Origin: Xanthostigma xanthostigma
Lineage: Eukaryota > Arthropoda > Insecta > Raphidioptera > Raphidiidae
Direction: 5' to 3'
Assembly: GCA_963575645.1 (NCBI GenBank)
Contig: OY754468.1
Location: 48,619,665 to 48,683,664, forward strand
Length of the DNA stretch: 64,000 bases
The notes below the pieces were generated by a model, which was not told the DNA's origin, did no database searches, and was given only the letters and a program-made list of their open reading frames with translations. Position numbers and translations under genes: made by a program. Below, piece by piece: positions 23,824 through 33,959 of this stretch. Every line of letters starts with the position of its first letter. The stretch's first letter is position 1.

Positions 23824-24028
23824 AATAAAATATTTTTAACAAAAAAATTGAACCGACTTCACACTAAAAATTAAAAAATAATTGCGTATTGAAATGTTTT
23901 GGAGACGGTGTCAGCCAAAATGAAATCTATTCCGAGAACTACACCGACTCCAAAACATTTCAATACGCAATTATTTTTTACTTTTTAGTGTGAAGTCGGT
24001 TCAATTTTTTTGTTAAAAATATTTTATT
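23824..24028. repeat. Long inverted repeat (~90-bp arms)
   Basis: AATAAAATATTTTTAAC through the GGAG.CGGTGT word pairs with ACACCGACTCC through GTTAAAAATATTTTATT. One-base differences only; loop about 25-30 nt. Confidence 0.85.
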
Positions 24029-24307
24029 TTTCTCTTTTTAGTGTTAATCTAACACTAAAAATCGGTGAACATACATAAAAAACATTATGCGTTTCTTTGA
24101 AATTTGAGAGTTTCCCTCGATTTCTCCGGATTCCACCATCAGATCCTGACTTGGTTCCGATGGGACCACCTCTGAGGTGCACACTTTCGAATAAAAAAAA
24201 AATTTGAAAATCGGTCCATAATAATTGACGGAGAAATCGGTGAACATACATAAAAAAAAAAAAATATACAGACGAACACAGAACCTCCTCCTTTTTGAAG
24301 TCGGTTA
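23824..24307 (-). mobile_element. Composite hairpin element (copy 2, reversed)
   Basis: The same two-part layout as 21129-21656 in opposite orientation: inverted repeat at 23824-24028, then the single-copy part ending CCTCCTCCTTTTTGAAG near 24297. The short frames inside match those of copy 1 because the DNA is related; no sign of a true protein. Confidence 0.65.
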
Positions 24308-24337
24308 ATAATAGAAATAAAAGCATTTTTTAATATG

Positions 24338-24570
24338 TTGCGTTTTTAAAGCGAACTAAAAAGTATAAAATAATTTCTTTACAGACAGATTTTTAACTTG
24401 TAGGATTTGAAACGAAAAACGTGGCGCGAATTATTCGTTTTATCTCATTCATGGAGAGCTACTCTCTACACTTCTTATATAATTATCGCATGCGTTCCGC
24501 ATTTTTCGTTTAAATCTGTCAGTAAAGAAATTATTTTATACTTTTTAGTTCGCTTTAAAAACGCGGTATA
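24338..24570. repeat. Long inverted repeat next to the LINE 5' end
   Basis: GCGTTTTTAAAGCGAAC, TAAAAAGTATAAAATAATTT and CTTTACAGACAGATTT pair with the right arm ending GTTCGCTTTAAAAACGC; arms ~55 bp, loop ~110 nt containing a second short pairing (AACGAAAAACG / CGTTT region). The LINE begins about 20 bp to the right. Confidence 0.8.
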
Positions 24571-24590
24571 AACATTTTTTTAATTTCTCT

Positions 24591-27422
24591 TATTATGACG
24601 AGCTGATTTTGCTATTATCATCTTTTAACCATGCTTTTGATTTAATAGTTCTTACAGAATGCTGGTTGAACGATATTTATATACCGAAGCAAATAACGGG
24701 ATACAATAGTTTTAAAACTAGTCAACACCAACATCAAAACGATGGAGTAGTGATCTACATCAAAGCCTCACTATCAACAACAGTTACTGAAATATCAATA
24801 GTTGGTTCAAATGCATTACAGGTAATTATCAATGGGAATTTGGTTGTATTGTCCATCTATCGTTCTCCATCCGAACGCAATATCCTACCATTCCTTGACG
24901 ATCTACGACTAAATTTAGACAAAATACATAAATACGAGACAATAATAATAACTGGCGACTTCAATATCAACATATTATCAGCGTCTAATAGACATCCACA
25001 AGCAGACATGTATTTAGATCTATTTACAGAATACAATATTCGACCAGCAATTACCAAACCGACTCGAATTTTTAATGAAACCGAAAGTTGCATTGATCAC
25101 TTTATGATCAAAACGCGACTCGCAATAAATGCTGTAATATTTGAATCGACAATTACTGACCACTATTCTACGATACTAACCATTAACTACAACCTAAGAC
25201 ATAATGTGCCACAACCAAAAGCTATCAAATCCGTAACGAACTACGAAAATCTCTTAGAGTTTTTAAACCGGGAACCTTGGACTGAAACAATGACGACAAA
25301 TGACGTTAATGTAGCAGCCGAAAAATTCATACACACATTTCAAACACACATTAAAAACACCACAGAAACCCACACATTAAAACACAAACATCATTCACTA
25401 AAACCATGGATATCTGTTAATATACTAAAGTCTATACACAAAAGAAATAAACTGCACCAGAAGGTAAAAAAATTCCCCTTAAATATACAATTAAAAACAT
25501 ATTATCTACGATATAGAAATATATGCAACAGTATAATAAAAACAGCCAAAAATACATTTTATAAAACACGCATAGCACAACAAGCTCACAATACACAAAA
25601 AATATGGCAAACTATAAAAGAAATAACAAATACAAATAAAAATAAAACACAAAATACACATATCGTACATACAGACAACTCCATTATAAATACAGACACA
25701 GACCCAATGGCTGCTGCTAACGTATTTAACGACCATTTCTCCACCGTAGGAAATAGACTAGCAACACAACTAATAGAAAAACTACAGACGACCGAAGAAG
25801 ACTTAGCTGATATGACAATACCTTCCCGTAATTTACCTCATTCTCTATTTCTTACTCCTGTCACCAATAGGGAAATTGTCGAAATTATTAACGACTTAAA
25901 GACGAATAGTGCACCTGGACCAGACACGTTGCAACCTGACCTTTTTAAAAAAACCAAAAATTATATTGCCCAACCATTAGCTCACATAATAAATTTAAGT
26001 TTTGAAACTGGCGTAGTACCTGAACATTTTAAGGAATCCATAATATGTCCCATATTTAAATCTGGAGACAAGACCGACGTGACGAACTACAGACCAATCT
26101 CTCTTTTAAACACTACGTCTAAAATTTTAGAAAAAGCCATTAAAAAAAGACTTACACAATACTTAGACAAACATAATATATTATCATGTAATCAATTTGG
26201 ATTCAGACATGGAAAAGGGACTAACGACGCTATCGTAAGACTAACAACTGACATAGTAAGAGACGTTGACAAAAACTTGAAATCTTTGGCAATTTTCCTA
26301 GATCTGGCAAAGGCCTTCGATACGGTATCACACAAAATATTAATACAAAAACTGAATAACATAGGTATTCGAGGTGTGACTCTGGATTGGTTTAAGAGCT
26401 ATCTCTCGGGGAGAAGACAGGTCACATCTGTGAATAAAACAATGAGTAACTCACAAATCATTAAGTATGGAATCCCGCAGGGTACAGTACTCGGACCCAT
26501 CATGTTTCTGATTTATGTGAATGATTTATGCAATCTTAACATTGATGGTTCCATAACGTCCTTTGCAGATGATACTGCACTATATTTCACAGGTGTGACT
26601 TGGAATGAGACATACAACAAAGCTGAGAGTGGATTGGCAAAGGTGGCTAAATACTTAGATGACAATCTACTGACATTAAATACAACCAAAACAAAATACT
26701 TAACTTTCAGCCCGACAATCACCGGACAGCCGACTGACTTAACACTTCAATTACATCAATGCAAACAAAAAAAAACTAACTGTGACTGCACTATACTGAC
26801 CAGAGCCGACAATATCAAGTACTTAGGACTCACAATAGACAATAGATTAAAATGGGACACGCATATACATGATCTGACGAAAAAAATACGCAAACTAACT
26901 TATATATTTATACCGTTACGACACATATTGACAGCGACATTAATTAAAAATGTGTATTATGCTCTTTGCCAATCCTTACTCACATACGGTATTTCAGCAT
27001 GGGGTGGTGCTTATGGAAGTACCCTAGTACCGATAAAAAACGCTCAAAAACTGATCCTAAGAGTCATAACCAGGAAAAACCCTAGGTTTTCGACAACACA
27101 ATTGTTCAAAGAATTTAGAGTTCTAGACATCTCACAGCTATACATAAAATCCATATTAAACCTATATCATCGAACTCCATCTTTACAAAATCCATTATCC
27201 CATCCTCATGATACTAGATCTCAGATTCAAAACTATGAACAACTACCGAAAATGTCGAAGACCTTTGGCCAGAGACATATGATCTACCTAGCCCCAAAAA
27301 TATACAACCACATTCCCAGCGAAATTAGGTCTGTGAAGCATAACATAAAAAGGTTCAATAGGTGTTTGACCAAATGGCTAGTAACCGATGAAGCAAGGAG
27401 AGCCTACCATATTCTAATCTAA
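24591..27422 (+). CDS. LINE ORF2: AP endonuclease plus reverse transcriptase
   Basis: Nicks target DNA and copies the LINE RNA there. Counting from the TTG at 24609 as residue 1 (no ATG exists at this point; the frame stays open upstream): endonuclease residues ~1-195, with TECWL at 16-20 (catalytic E17), YRSPS 84-88, GDFNIN 116-121, SCIDH 160-164, TDHYS 183-187. Reverse transcriptase ~400-700: SAPGPDTL 434-441, NYRPISLL 493-500, FLDLAKAFDTV 563-573, GIPQGTVLGP 621-630, FADD 652-655 with the catalytic aspartates. A C-terminal region to 937 lacks an obvious RNase H. There is no internal stop or frameshift, so this is a young copy, but without its N terminus and ORF1 it is probably dead. Confidence 0.9.
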   Translation, partial: YYDELILLLSSFNHAFDLIVLTECWLNDIYIPKQITGYNSFKTSQHQHQNDGVVIYIKASLSTTVTEISIVGSNALQVIINGNLVVLSIYRSPSERNILPFLDDLRLNLDKIHKYETIIITGDFNINILSASNRHPQADMYLDLFTEYNIRPAITKPTRIFNETESCIDHFMIKTRLAINAVIFESTITDHYSTILTINYNLRHNVPQPKAIKSVTNYENLLEFLNREPWTETMTTNDVNVAAEKFIHTFQTHIKNTTETHTLKHKHHSLKPWISVNILKSIHKRNKLHQKVKKFPLNIQLKTYYLRYRNICNSIIKTAKNTFYKTRIAQQAHNTQKIWQTIKEITNTNKNKTQNTHIVHTDNSIINTDTDPMAAANVFNDHFSTVGNRLATQLIEKLQTTEEDLADMTIPSRNLPHSLFLTPVTNREIVEIINDLKTNSAPGPDTLQPDLFKKTKNYIAQPLAHIINLSFETGVVPEHFKESIICPIFKSGDKTDVTNYRPISLLNTTSKILEKAIKKRLTQYLDKHNILSCNQFGFRHGKGTNDAIVRLTTDIVRDVDKNLKSLAIFLDLAKAFDTVSHKILIQKLNNIGIRGVTLDWFKSYLSGRRQVTSVNKTMSNSQIIKYGIPQGTVLGPIMFLIYVNDLCNLNIDGSITSFADDTALYFTGVTWNETYNKAESGLAKVAKYLDDNLLTLNTTKTKYLTFSPTITGQPTDLTLQLHQCKQKKTNCDCTILTRADNIKYLGLTIDNRLKWDTHIHDLTKKIRKLTYIFIPLRHILTATLIKNVYYALCQSLLTYGISAWGGAYGSTLVPIKNAQKLILRVITRKNPRFSTTQLFKEFRVLDISQLYIKSILNLYHRTPSLQNPLSHPHDTRSQIQNYEQLPKMSKTFGQRHMIYLAPKIYNHIPSEIRSVKHNIKRFNRCLTKWLVTDEARRAYHILI

Positions 27423-27746
27423 GAATATGATAGGCTCTCGTTGCTTCTCGCTTGACGCTCCTTGATTCTCACTACTCACTTATTATATGCTTCTTCATTA
27501 TCTCAATCGTCACTATTCTTTTATTCTTTCTTTGTTTTTGTTTTCTTCTTATTTATACATATCTATAACTACATTCATCGAAATAGTTACCATACAGACA
27601 ATCACACACAAATTCACAAACATTCCCCCCCACAAATACATGCACACCGTATAACACTAAACACATGCACCAATAAACCCAGCCACACACACCAACACAC
27701 GAAAGACAACACCCTACACAATTATTATTAGTAGTACTATCAGTAT

Positions 27747-27787
27747 TAACCTATCCTAGCACTGGCTCTGCCAAGTTGGATAGGTTA
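27747..27787 (+). other. LINE 3' UTR hairpin
   Basis: TAACCTATCC and GGATAGGTTA form a 10-bp stem around CACTGGCTCTGCC. LINE reverse transcriptases of this group often recognise 3' UTR stem-loops. A diverged version lies on the minus strand at 56879-56926, and a weaker one near 48432-48465. Confidence 0.65.
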
Positions 27788-27842
27788 ATTCCACAATTTA
27801 ATTGTATAAATACATTGTGTAATATCTTTTTTGGGAATAAAT

Positions 27843-27874
<32 letters not shown>

Positions 27875-27936
27875 TATATACTTTTTAGTAAAAAAACAAA
27901 ACAAAAATACATCGTAAAAAAATAAAAATATTATTT

Positions 27937-28006
27937 GTCCCATGGGGGATCGAACCCGTAACCTTTGTGTTGTTAGCACGACGCTCTAACCAACTGGCCC
28001 AAAGAC
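27937..28006 (-). pseudogene. tRNA-Ile(AAT)-derived pseudogene, anticodon AAC
   Basis: Minus strand: CAGTTGGTTAGAGCGTCGTG, CTAACAA loop, then GGTTACGGGTTCGATCCCCC. Close to insect tRNA-Ile as remembered, but the loop carries AAC, a Val anticodon. The acceptor stem relies on three G-U pairs (GTCTTT with GGGAC) and the D stem and T stem have mismatches. A decayed gene or tRNA-derived SINE head. Confidence 0.55.
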
Positions 28007-28691
28007 TAGTGATTGCTACGTGCCTTATACAACAATTAAACAGGTAAGAATGAATTATATATATCTGTTTACCCGTGGCAAAATAGAAAAGCCACGAAAA
28101 GGAAAATAAAAAAATATCAATTTATTTGAGTAAAATATCAAAAGAGAAAACTTCAAAATTTTGCTGGCGCAGCCCAGACTAGCAGTTCTTATGTACGCCT
28201 TGCTTGATGAGAAATCAGGTTTCGTTGAGTAGTTCGAGGGGTTGACAGCAACTGCTCGAGCGGTTCGTGTGCTAACAGCTCAAGCTGTCAGTGTAGGGCC
28301 CGCCTTAGAACTCTTTGTATCAAGCACTATTATCAATTGACCGATGATACATTCATATAGACAAATGCCTTGACCGTTCCCGCTTTGAAGCGGTCGAATC
28401 ACGCCCACAACCTACTTCCTTCAACAGTTTACACAGCTCAAAAGCACATATAATTTCTATTAAATTCTCCTGCCCTTTGAACAGCACCATCTCTGTGTGA
28501 GAACTAGGAACTATTTCCTTTCATTTTAACACGTAGTTCCATTCAGGTTCACGGAAACAAATTAATGCCAGCTTTAACAGTATCTACTCTAGAATTTGAT
28601 TATCCAGCAAAAAAAAAAATAAAGAAATGAAGGAAAACTTATTTGAATCTAAAATCTAGAGATAGATACAATGTAGACGCTCAACAGTTAA
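28007..28691. other. No gene seen
   Basis: Unrecognised AT-rich sequence with a more GC-balanced patch at 28160-28330 that contains local near-repeats of GCTCGAG and AGCTCAAGCTGT. No coding frame or RNA gene. Confidence 0.4.
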
Positions 28692-29377
28692 TCTATACTA
28701 AAAGCTGAAGAGTTTGTTTGTTTGTTTGAACGCGCTAATCTCAGGAACTACAGGTTCAAATTGAAAAAAAAAAATTGTTGGATAGCTCATTTAGTCGAGG
28801 AAGGCTATAGGCTATATAATATCACGCTACGACCAATAGGAGCGGAGCATCAATTAAAAATGTCGCAAAATGTATCTCCAAAACAGCTTCTATTCAGGTG
28901 AAATGCCCTAATTACATATATCAATATTAGGTCGTACATTCACAAACCCGGCTAGGTCAGTCGGTAGAATATGCGACTGTTAATATCATGGTTGTGGGTT
29001 CGAGCCCCACGTTGAGCGAATATATTTTTAATCTTTTTTATTTTCTACATTGCTTTGTTCTAAGTTTACATTTAAATTTATTTACGACTAATTAAAATTA
29101 AATAAATCTAATTAATAGCTCATTTGAAAACTGTTATAACTATAGTTATCTATATAAAAATAATTATCTTACAGTGTTTTCAATGAAATATTTATTATAT
29201 TTTATAAAGTACTTAAAAAAAGCATATATATACTGCTTTTTATCGACAAAAACTTTTGAACGGTAACTCCGATCATCATGAAATTTGAACACAACATTCA
29301 TCTCGGTAAACTAAGATGAATGTGCATGTGCCCATTCGTTCTTTTGCACCCGGGTGAAACCGGACGGGACCGCTAGT
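28692..29377 (+). mobile_element. Helitron-like element, full length
   Basis: Starts TCTATACTAAAAGCTGAAG (an 8-bp deletion in the usual start) and ends CACCCGGGTGAAACCGG..CTAGT. Contains the tRNA-Lys-like segment. No coding capacity. Confidence 0.75.
28947..29018 (+). pseudogene. tRNA-Lys-like segment, most complete copy
   Basis: CCCGGCTAGGTCAGTCGG, TAGAATATGCGACTG, TTAATATCATGGTTG, TGGGTTCGAGCCCC, ACGTTGAGCG. Acceptor, D and T arms can be aligned to tRNA-Lys(CTT); the loop CTGTTAA carries GTT, and the anticodon stem has two mismatches. Confidence 0.6.
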
Positions 29378-29569
29378 GTTACATATCTGTGATTCGGCCT
29401 ATGTATGGTTTCGATAAAGTAGATATTAAATTGAAAAATTTCGTCTGCAAGTTAGCGCTTTATTGCGGGTTTGTTGAGGTTTCTGAGTATTTTTCAGATG
29501 AGAAAATATGTTTCTATTATTAATCTAGTCACACGTTTTTTTTTATATATTTGCAAATTATAACAATTA

Positions 29570-29705
29570 TCAAAACAAATCTTTGATTAACGTCTGAATA
29601 GAACTCTTCAAATAAATAAAATTGTCGACCAAATTTTTTCAGACCATATATTGACAAAAAATAATATAAAAATATAAATCAATATAACAAAAGATGACGT
29701 TTCGA
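29570..29705. repeat. Dispersed repeat, inverted partner at 60228-60355
   Basis: Shares AATCTTTGATTAACGTCTGA, ATAGAACTCTTCAAATAAAT, AATTTTTTTCAGAC and TCAATAT..AAAGATGACGTTT with the reverse complement of the 60-kb copy. No terminal structure recognised. Confidence 0.6.
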
Positions 29706-30527
29706 TCCGGATTTTTTATCAAAACACCTCAATTGTTTGCAATATTTAATACTAAGCCTTGCTCCAATCTTGAAGCCATTCTCCTTTTTTATTCAAAGTT
29801 TAAATAAATTAGGCATTTATAAGAGAAATATTTCTCGCAATGTTTGACATTTATCAATCAAATTTTTGTTACTACTGACGTTATGAAGTTAAAAAGCCAA
29901 CTGTAAATATTGATTCCCAAACGTACATTATGTATATTAGGTAGCATTTGCGAGCCAAAGTAGCCAAACTACACACGCCTCTTGTGCAGGCAAGCGAGCC
30001 ATTGTTAATACTGATCTCATACTTTGAGTAGTAATGGTGTACGTGCTTTGAATCTCCAACTGAGCTTTTCCAATTCTTCCACCGCGAGAGTTATAAATCA
30101 ATACAGTCTGCGGATTATGTTGTGTACATCGGCCTTTCCCCCCACCCTTCTTTGGGCAAATAAACTCCACTGACGTCACAATTCAACAGGCTACCATTTT
30201 GTTACAAAAATAGTTGAACTCAGAACTGCGTTTTTGAAGTGAAAACTTCTTTAGCGGCGTTGTACACCTTTTTTTGTAATGGGTAAAAAATGTTAAACTC
30301 GCGTCAGATCGTCAGGGTCACGTGTCCTGATCGAAAATGCGTAAGACGAAAACTTTTATTTATACAACGTTAGACATCTAGCGTTGAAATATCGTACATA
30401 AAAATGCAATCTATGATACAAACCATTTTGATCGAAAATTCGTAAGACGTTAATATTCAAGTTTTCACTTCTGCCGGTACTCCCGAAGTGCAAAGGGTTT
30501 TTTTTTTAGACGAGCAGACGAAATTAC
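29706..30527. other. No gene seen; MITE fragments
   Basis: Contains TGACGTCA near 30170, and from 30225 the GTTTTTGAAGTGAAAACTTC end of the TGAAGTGAAACTTC repeat family. A minus-strand frame (29937-30179) is low-complexity and unrecognised. Confidence 0.35.
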
Positions 30528-30722
30528 GCCAGGCTGGCTACGAGGATGGAAATGATATCACTGCGGGCTTCGCTGGATTTCAAAATTAGAACCGGGACTG
30601 TTTGTCTCCTCATTGTGAGCAAGCCCCAATCAAGAAACAGTATCTTGTCACGTGGGCGACATAGGCAAATGCCCACAAACCGACATGGCGTCATAGTGTT
30701 AGTTCTGTTCAGAGACAACAAA
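30528..30722 (+). mobile_element. Internal fragment of the GCTGCACACGAGG MITE
   Basis: Keeps GCTGGCTACGAGGATG, ATCACTGCGGGC, AAACAGTATCTTGTCACGTG and CCCACAAACCGACATGGCG; both termini are missing or replaced. Same orientation as 3460-3884. Confidence 0.55.
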
Positions 30723-30850
30723 TACTATAGCTATATATAGATAATGTCACCCTAAAAGCAGTGAAATCGTTTTCAAATCGGCTCAGTAGTTCTGAGGATT
30801 AGGTACCCGTCGCAAACAAACGTGCACTTTCCCCCTTTTTTTATTAATAT

Positions 30851-31230
30851 TTGTAACAATTATTATTATTTTATTCAACATATTTATTAACGTAAGTTTG
30901 TAACACGAATATTATTTAATTCAACATATTTATTAACGTAAGTTTGTAACATGAATATTATTTAATTCAACATATTTATTAACGTAAGTTTGTAACACGA
31001 ATATTATTTAATTCAACATATTTATTAACGTAAGTTTGTAACATGAATATTATTTAATTCAACATATTTATTAACGTAAGTTTGTAACATGAATATTATT
31101 TAATTCAACATATTTATTAACGTAAGTTTGTAACATGAATATTATTTAATTCAACATATTTATTAACGTAAGTTTGTAACATGAATATTATTTAATTCAA
31201 CACATTTATTAATTTAAGTTTTTTAACATG
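30851..31230 (+). repeat. Minisatellite, 46-bp unit, about 8 copies
   Basis: The word CGTAAGTTTGTAACA recurs at exact 46-bp steps (30891, 30937, 30983, 31029, 31075, 31121, 31167). The first copies alternate CACGAAT and CATGAAT, which points to a 92-bp doublet at the start of the expansion. The last copy is degenerate. Confidence 0.9.
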
Positions 31231-31876
31231 AACACACTTCCTGGTTCATACGCTCCGCTGCCATCTTGCCTCTGTTTCTCCACATCAGCACCAGAGTACA
31301 CCACTGGCGGCGTGGTTTTTTAAGACGTGGTGTTACATATTTTTATTGTCATTTGGCTTTTCTCAAGTTCTGTTATTCCTTGTTATTTGGTTAAGATTTA
31401 AAATATATATAGTAATTTTAATTCTCTTATAATTACTACGAACTAAGAAAGAAAGCATAATTACTTATCGGGTATTGTATAATTTTGTTAAAATCGGCTT
31501 AAGTTTTTGACTGTAACGAAATACTTAAAAAAAGTTTCAACTGACACAAAAACCATTAATAAGTTCTGAAACAATGACACAGAAAATAATAAAGTATCTT
31601 AAAATAAAGTTTCATTTTGAGTTAAACGAAAGTCACGTAAGTCTTGATTCAGAAACGTTTTTTTTTCATAAATTGTAAGAACAAAAAATATTAGTTATGA
31701 ATGACAAAGAACGTGAAATCCGCTTTAAAGTTTAATATTATATGACAACTTTGTATCATAAAATGAGGTGGTTTTTAACTTAAGAAAATGACGATTCTCA
31801 AGAAATTGAGGTACGCGTTTAAAATAGGATTGGCACGATCAAGGTTAAAGCAAAGACTTATAGATATATTCCACAA
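31231..31876. other. No gene seen
   Basis: AT-rich. A short GC-richer patch (31230-31330) starts with CACTTCCTGG; no frame, RNA gene or terminal repeat recognised. Confidence 0.4.
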
Positions 31877-32125
31877 AGGCCGCTGCACACTAGGTTGGTT
31901 TTGCTGCTGGCTGAATCGCTGGCTACGAGGATGAAATTGACGTCACAGCGGGCTCGCGTGCGAGGTCGCAATATGGATTTTGAAAATTAGAACCGTGGCT
32001 ATTCTTCGTGCTAGTTTGTCTGCTCGCTTTAAGCACGAACCAATCAGGAAATAGTATCTTGTCACGTGAGCGACACGAACGCAAACAAACATCGCGTCTT
32101 AGTGTTTGTTCAGAGACAATAAATC
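31877..32125 (+). mobile_element. Partial copy of the CCGCTGCACACGAGG MITE
   Basis: Starts GCCGCTGCACACTAGG, keeps GGCTACGAGGATGAAAT, TGACGTCACAGCGGG and AATAGTATCTTGTCACGTG; the right terminal repeat is absent. Confidence 0.6.
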
Positions 32126-32318
32126 GAAAGACTAGTATCAGGCATCCAGCTATTGGTGGAGCATTACGATGGTTGTGTGACTAATTTTTCTGTACGAATT
32201 ATAATCACTGGTGATGCATAATTTCTGCCACTCTACAAAAGATAGCACACTGAAATATCTAAATTTTTCGAGACTTCTATCGAGAACCAGAAAGGCGATC
32301 TCGAGAACTGCATAATAT

Positions 32319-32909
32319 TGTTGCGTGCCCTTGATGGGACGACTATGGAATTAGGTAGAAACTACTAGAAACAACAACAATGGAAACAGGTAAAAACATC
32401 CGACCTGCAGACAATCGCTTGGAGAGATGCCAACACAATATGTAAAGGAGGGGATCTCTATGCGTGGAGAACATTCTAGAGCATGGACCGAAAACTATAA
32501 AAGGCGAGCAGAGTGAGCAAGTCGGTCAGTCAGTATTCAAGCTGTTCGTGAGTTGTGTTGATACAGTGCTCTGGCATTACGACATAAATTATACTGTGGA
32601 AATAAATTATAACTTTAGTGAGTGGTTTTACATAAATGATTTATAGTTAATAGACAAGTGTGCTGATAAACTTTGTGTTGTGTTCCTGTGTTGTAGTAAA
32701 TAGTTTGTGTCCATAATTTAGTGACTCTATATTCTCTGTTACTTAATCTTTTATTTTATAATTTAGAACTATTAGTTTTGTTTCTGTTAACGTTATTATT
32801 TCTGTTAAGTTAAAGAAGTATGCTTTCGTTTGTGTGTTTTACTGTTTTGTTAAACATTTATTATTGCAAATAAATAATTTCCGCCACGGACTACAGCAGT
32901 TTTGTTACA
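32319..32909 (+). mobile_element. Solo LTR (Gypsy-like), 591 bp
   Basis: Begins TGTTGCG and ends GTTACA (TGT...ACA), with ATAT on both sides (32315-32318 and 32910-32913), the expected 4-bp duplication. Inside are a TATAAAAG box and TCAGT initiator 30 bp apart, and a polyadenylation-type AAATAAATAA near the 3' end. No primer-binding site follows, so recombination between LTRs has removed the body. The short frame at 32464-32646 is not a gene. Confidence 0.6.
32496..32534 (+). promoter_or_regulatory. LTR core promoter (TATA + TCAGT initiator)
   Basis: TATAAAAGG at 32496 and overlapping TCAGTCAGT at 32526, a standard arthropod spacing and initiator. Would mark the U3/R boundary of the LTR. Confidence 0.65.
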
Positions 32910-33757
32910 ATATTTTCTCGCTTCGAAATGGGCATAAGTTTTATGGATGGGTTTGTTCCAAAAACATTGGATCAAGTTCTTCACGCAAGGGTTATATTTC
33001 AACTTGTCATCGAGAATCCTTACTGTGAACGTACCCTCGGATAATAATAATAATAATAAGTATATATTATGTATGCCAACATAAACTTCTTCATAATAAA
33101 ATTATATGCTTTTTACCTGTTTTATGTTGGTACTCACCGTCAGAGCTAAATTTCAGTCATTTTTAAACATTTCGTTCAAATTGAGTTTTCATTGCTTGAC
33201 TTTATTTTAAAAAAAATTAAGTTTTATTAATTAAAAGTATGAGGAAGATTTAAATAATTTATTCGTCAAAAAAAATGAAAATTATGTTAAATAAAAATTA
33301 ATTGTTATTTCATTGGTTGCAGGAAGCAGATAATCCCCGCAAATGGTGGAGGGTTAAAGGAAATAACCTACAAAAAAATGCAAACTATATTATCGACAAA
33401 GTTTGTTAACAATCATGTCAAGCAAGTGAAGTGCTCTATGAGCGCATTACGTAAGATTTATGAAATATTATTTTATAATATGCTAAGTGCAGCTGTGACC
33501 CCGACGAGCTTTTTGTTTACATAATGTTGGCAACAAGAAGAGTTTCAATCTGTACAGCACACTCTTGGCTTATTTGTTCACTGAACACCCGTTTTTTGTA
33601 ACGCAACTGTTTTTTTTTTTATTTTGATAATGAAAAATGAGTTTGCTAAGTTTATGTACATTTTTTTAGTGACTCGAACCGTCGAAGGAAAATTTTAAAC
33701 TAGTTAATACTTTAAAGAATTTTTTGCACGGGTTGTCTTAAAACTTGTGAATCGGCG
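32910..33757. other. No gene seen
   Basis: AT-rich with an (ATA)n run near 33041-33060. Nothing recognisable. Confidence 0.4.
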
Positions 33758-33959
33758 TAGTTTATATGAGAGGCGTTCAACGCGCGTTGGCCCAACGCGC
33801 GTTTACAGCTTCTATACAATTGTATAGGACTGTTTATATGATAACGCGCGTTGGTGGCGCGTTGAACGCGCGTTATCATATAAACAGTCCTATACAATTG
33901 TATAGAAGCTGTAAACGCGCGTTGGGCCAACGCGCGTTGAACGCCTCTCATATAAACTA
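33758..33959. repeat. CG-rich 202-bp palindrome
   Basis: TAGTTTATATGAGAGGCG pairs with CGCCTCTCATATAAACTA; the arms are ~97 bp with a tiny GGTGG-type loop. AACGCGCGTT words recur about every 20-25 bp in an otherwise AT-rich window. Both strands show nearly the same 64-residue frame purely because of the symmetry. Confidence 0.85.

Larger units (their letters stand above)
24588..27875 (+). mobile_element. LINE (Jockey/CR1-type non-LTR retrotransposon), 5'-truncated
   Basis: One long frame with an AP endonuclease and a reverse transcriptase, a 3' UTR of about 420 bp with a stable hairpin (27747-27787; AACCTATCC pairing with GGATAGGTT) and an (ATT)n tail at 27842-27875. The 5' end is missing: homology starts abruptly in the first strand of the endonuclease, right beside a hairpin. 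No ORF1 is present. Family placement inside the Jockey/CR1/Daphne-like group is from motif style only. Confidence 0.85.

Noticed and set aside
21158-24326. Similar short frames at 21158-21394 (plus) and 24024-24326 (minus)
   Set aside because: Both lie in copies of one composite repeat; the likeness is at DNA level and frames differ in phase and stops.
32464-32646. 60-codon frame after a TATA-like word
   Set aside because: Lies inside the solo LTR; the TATA/TCAGT signals belong to the LTR.
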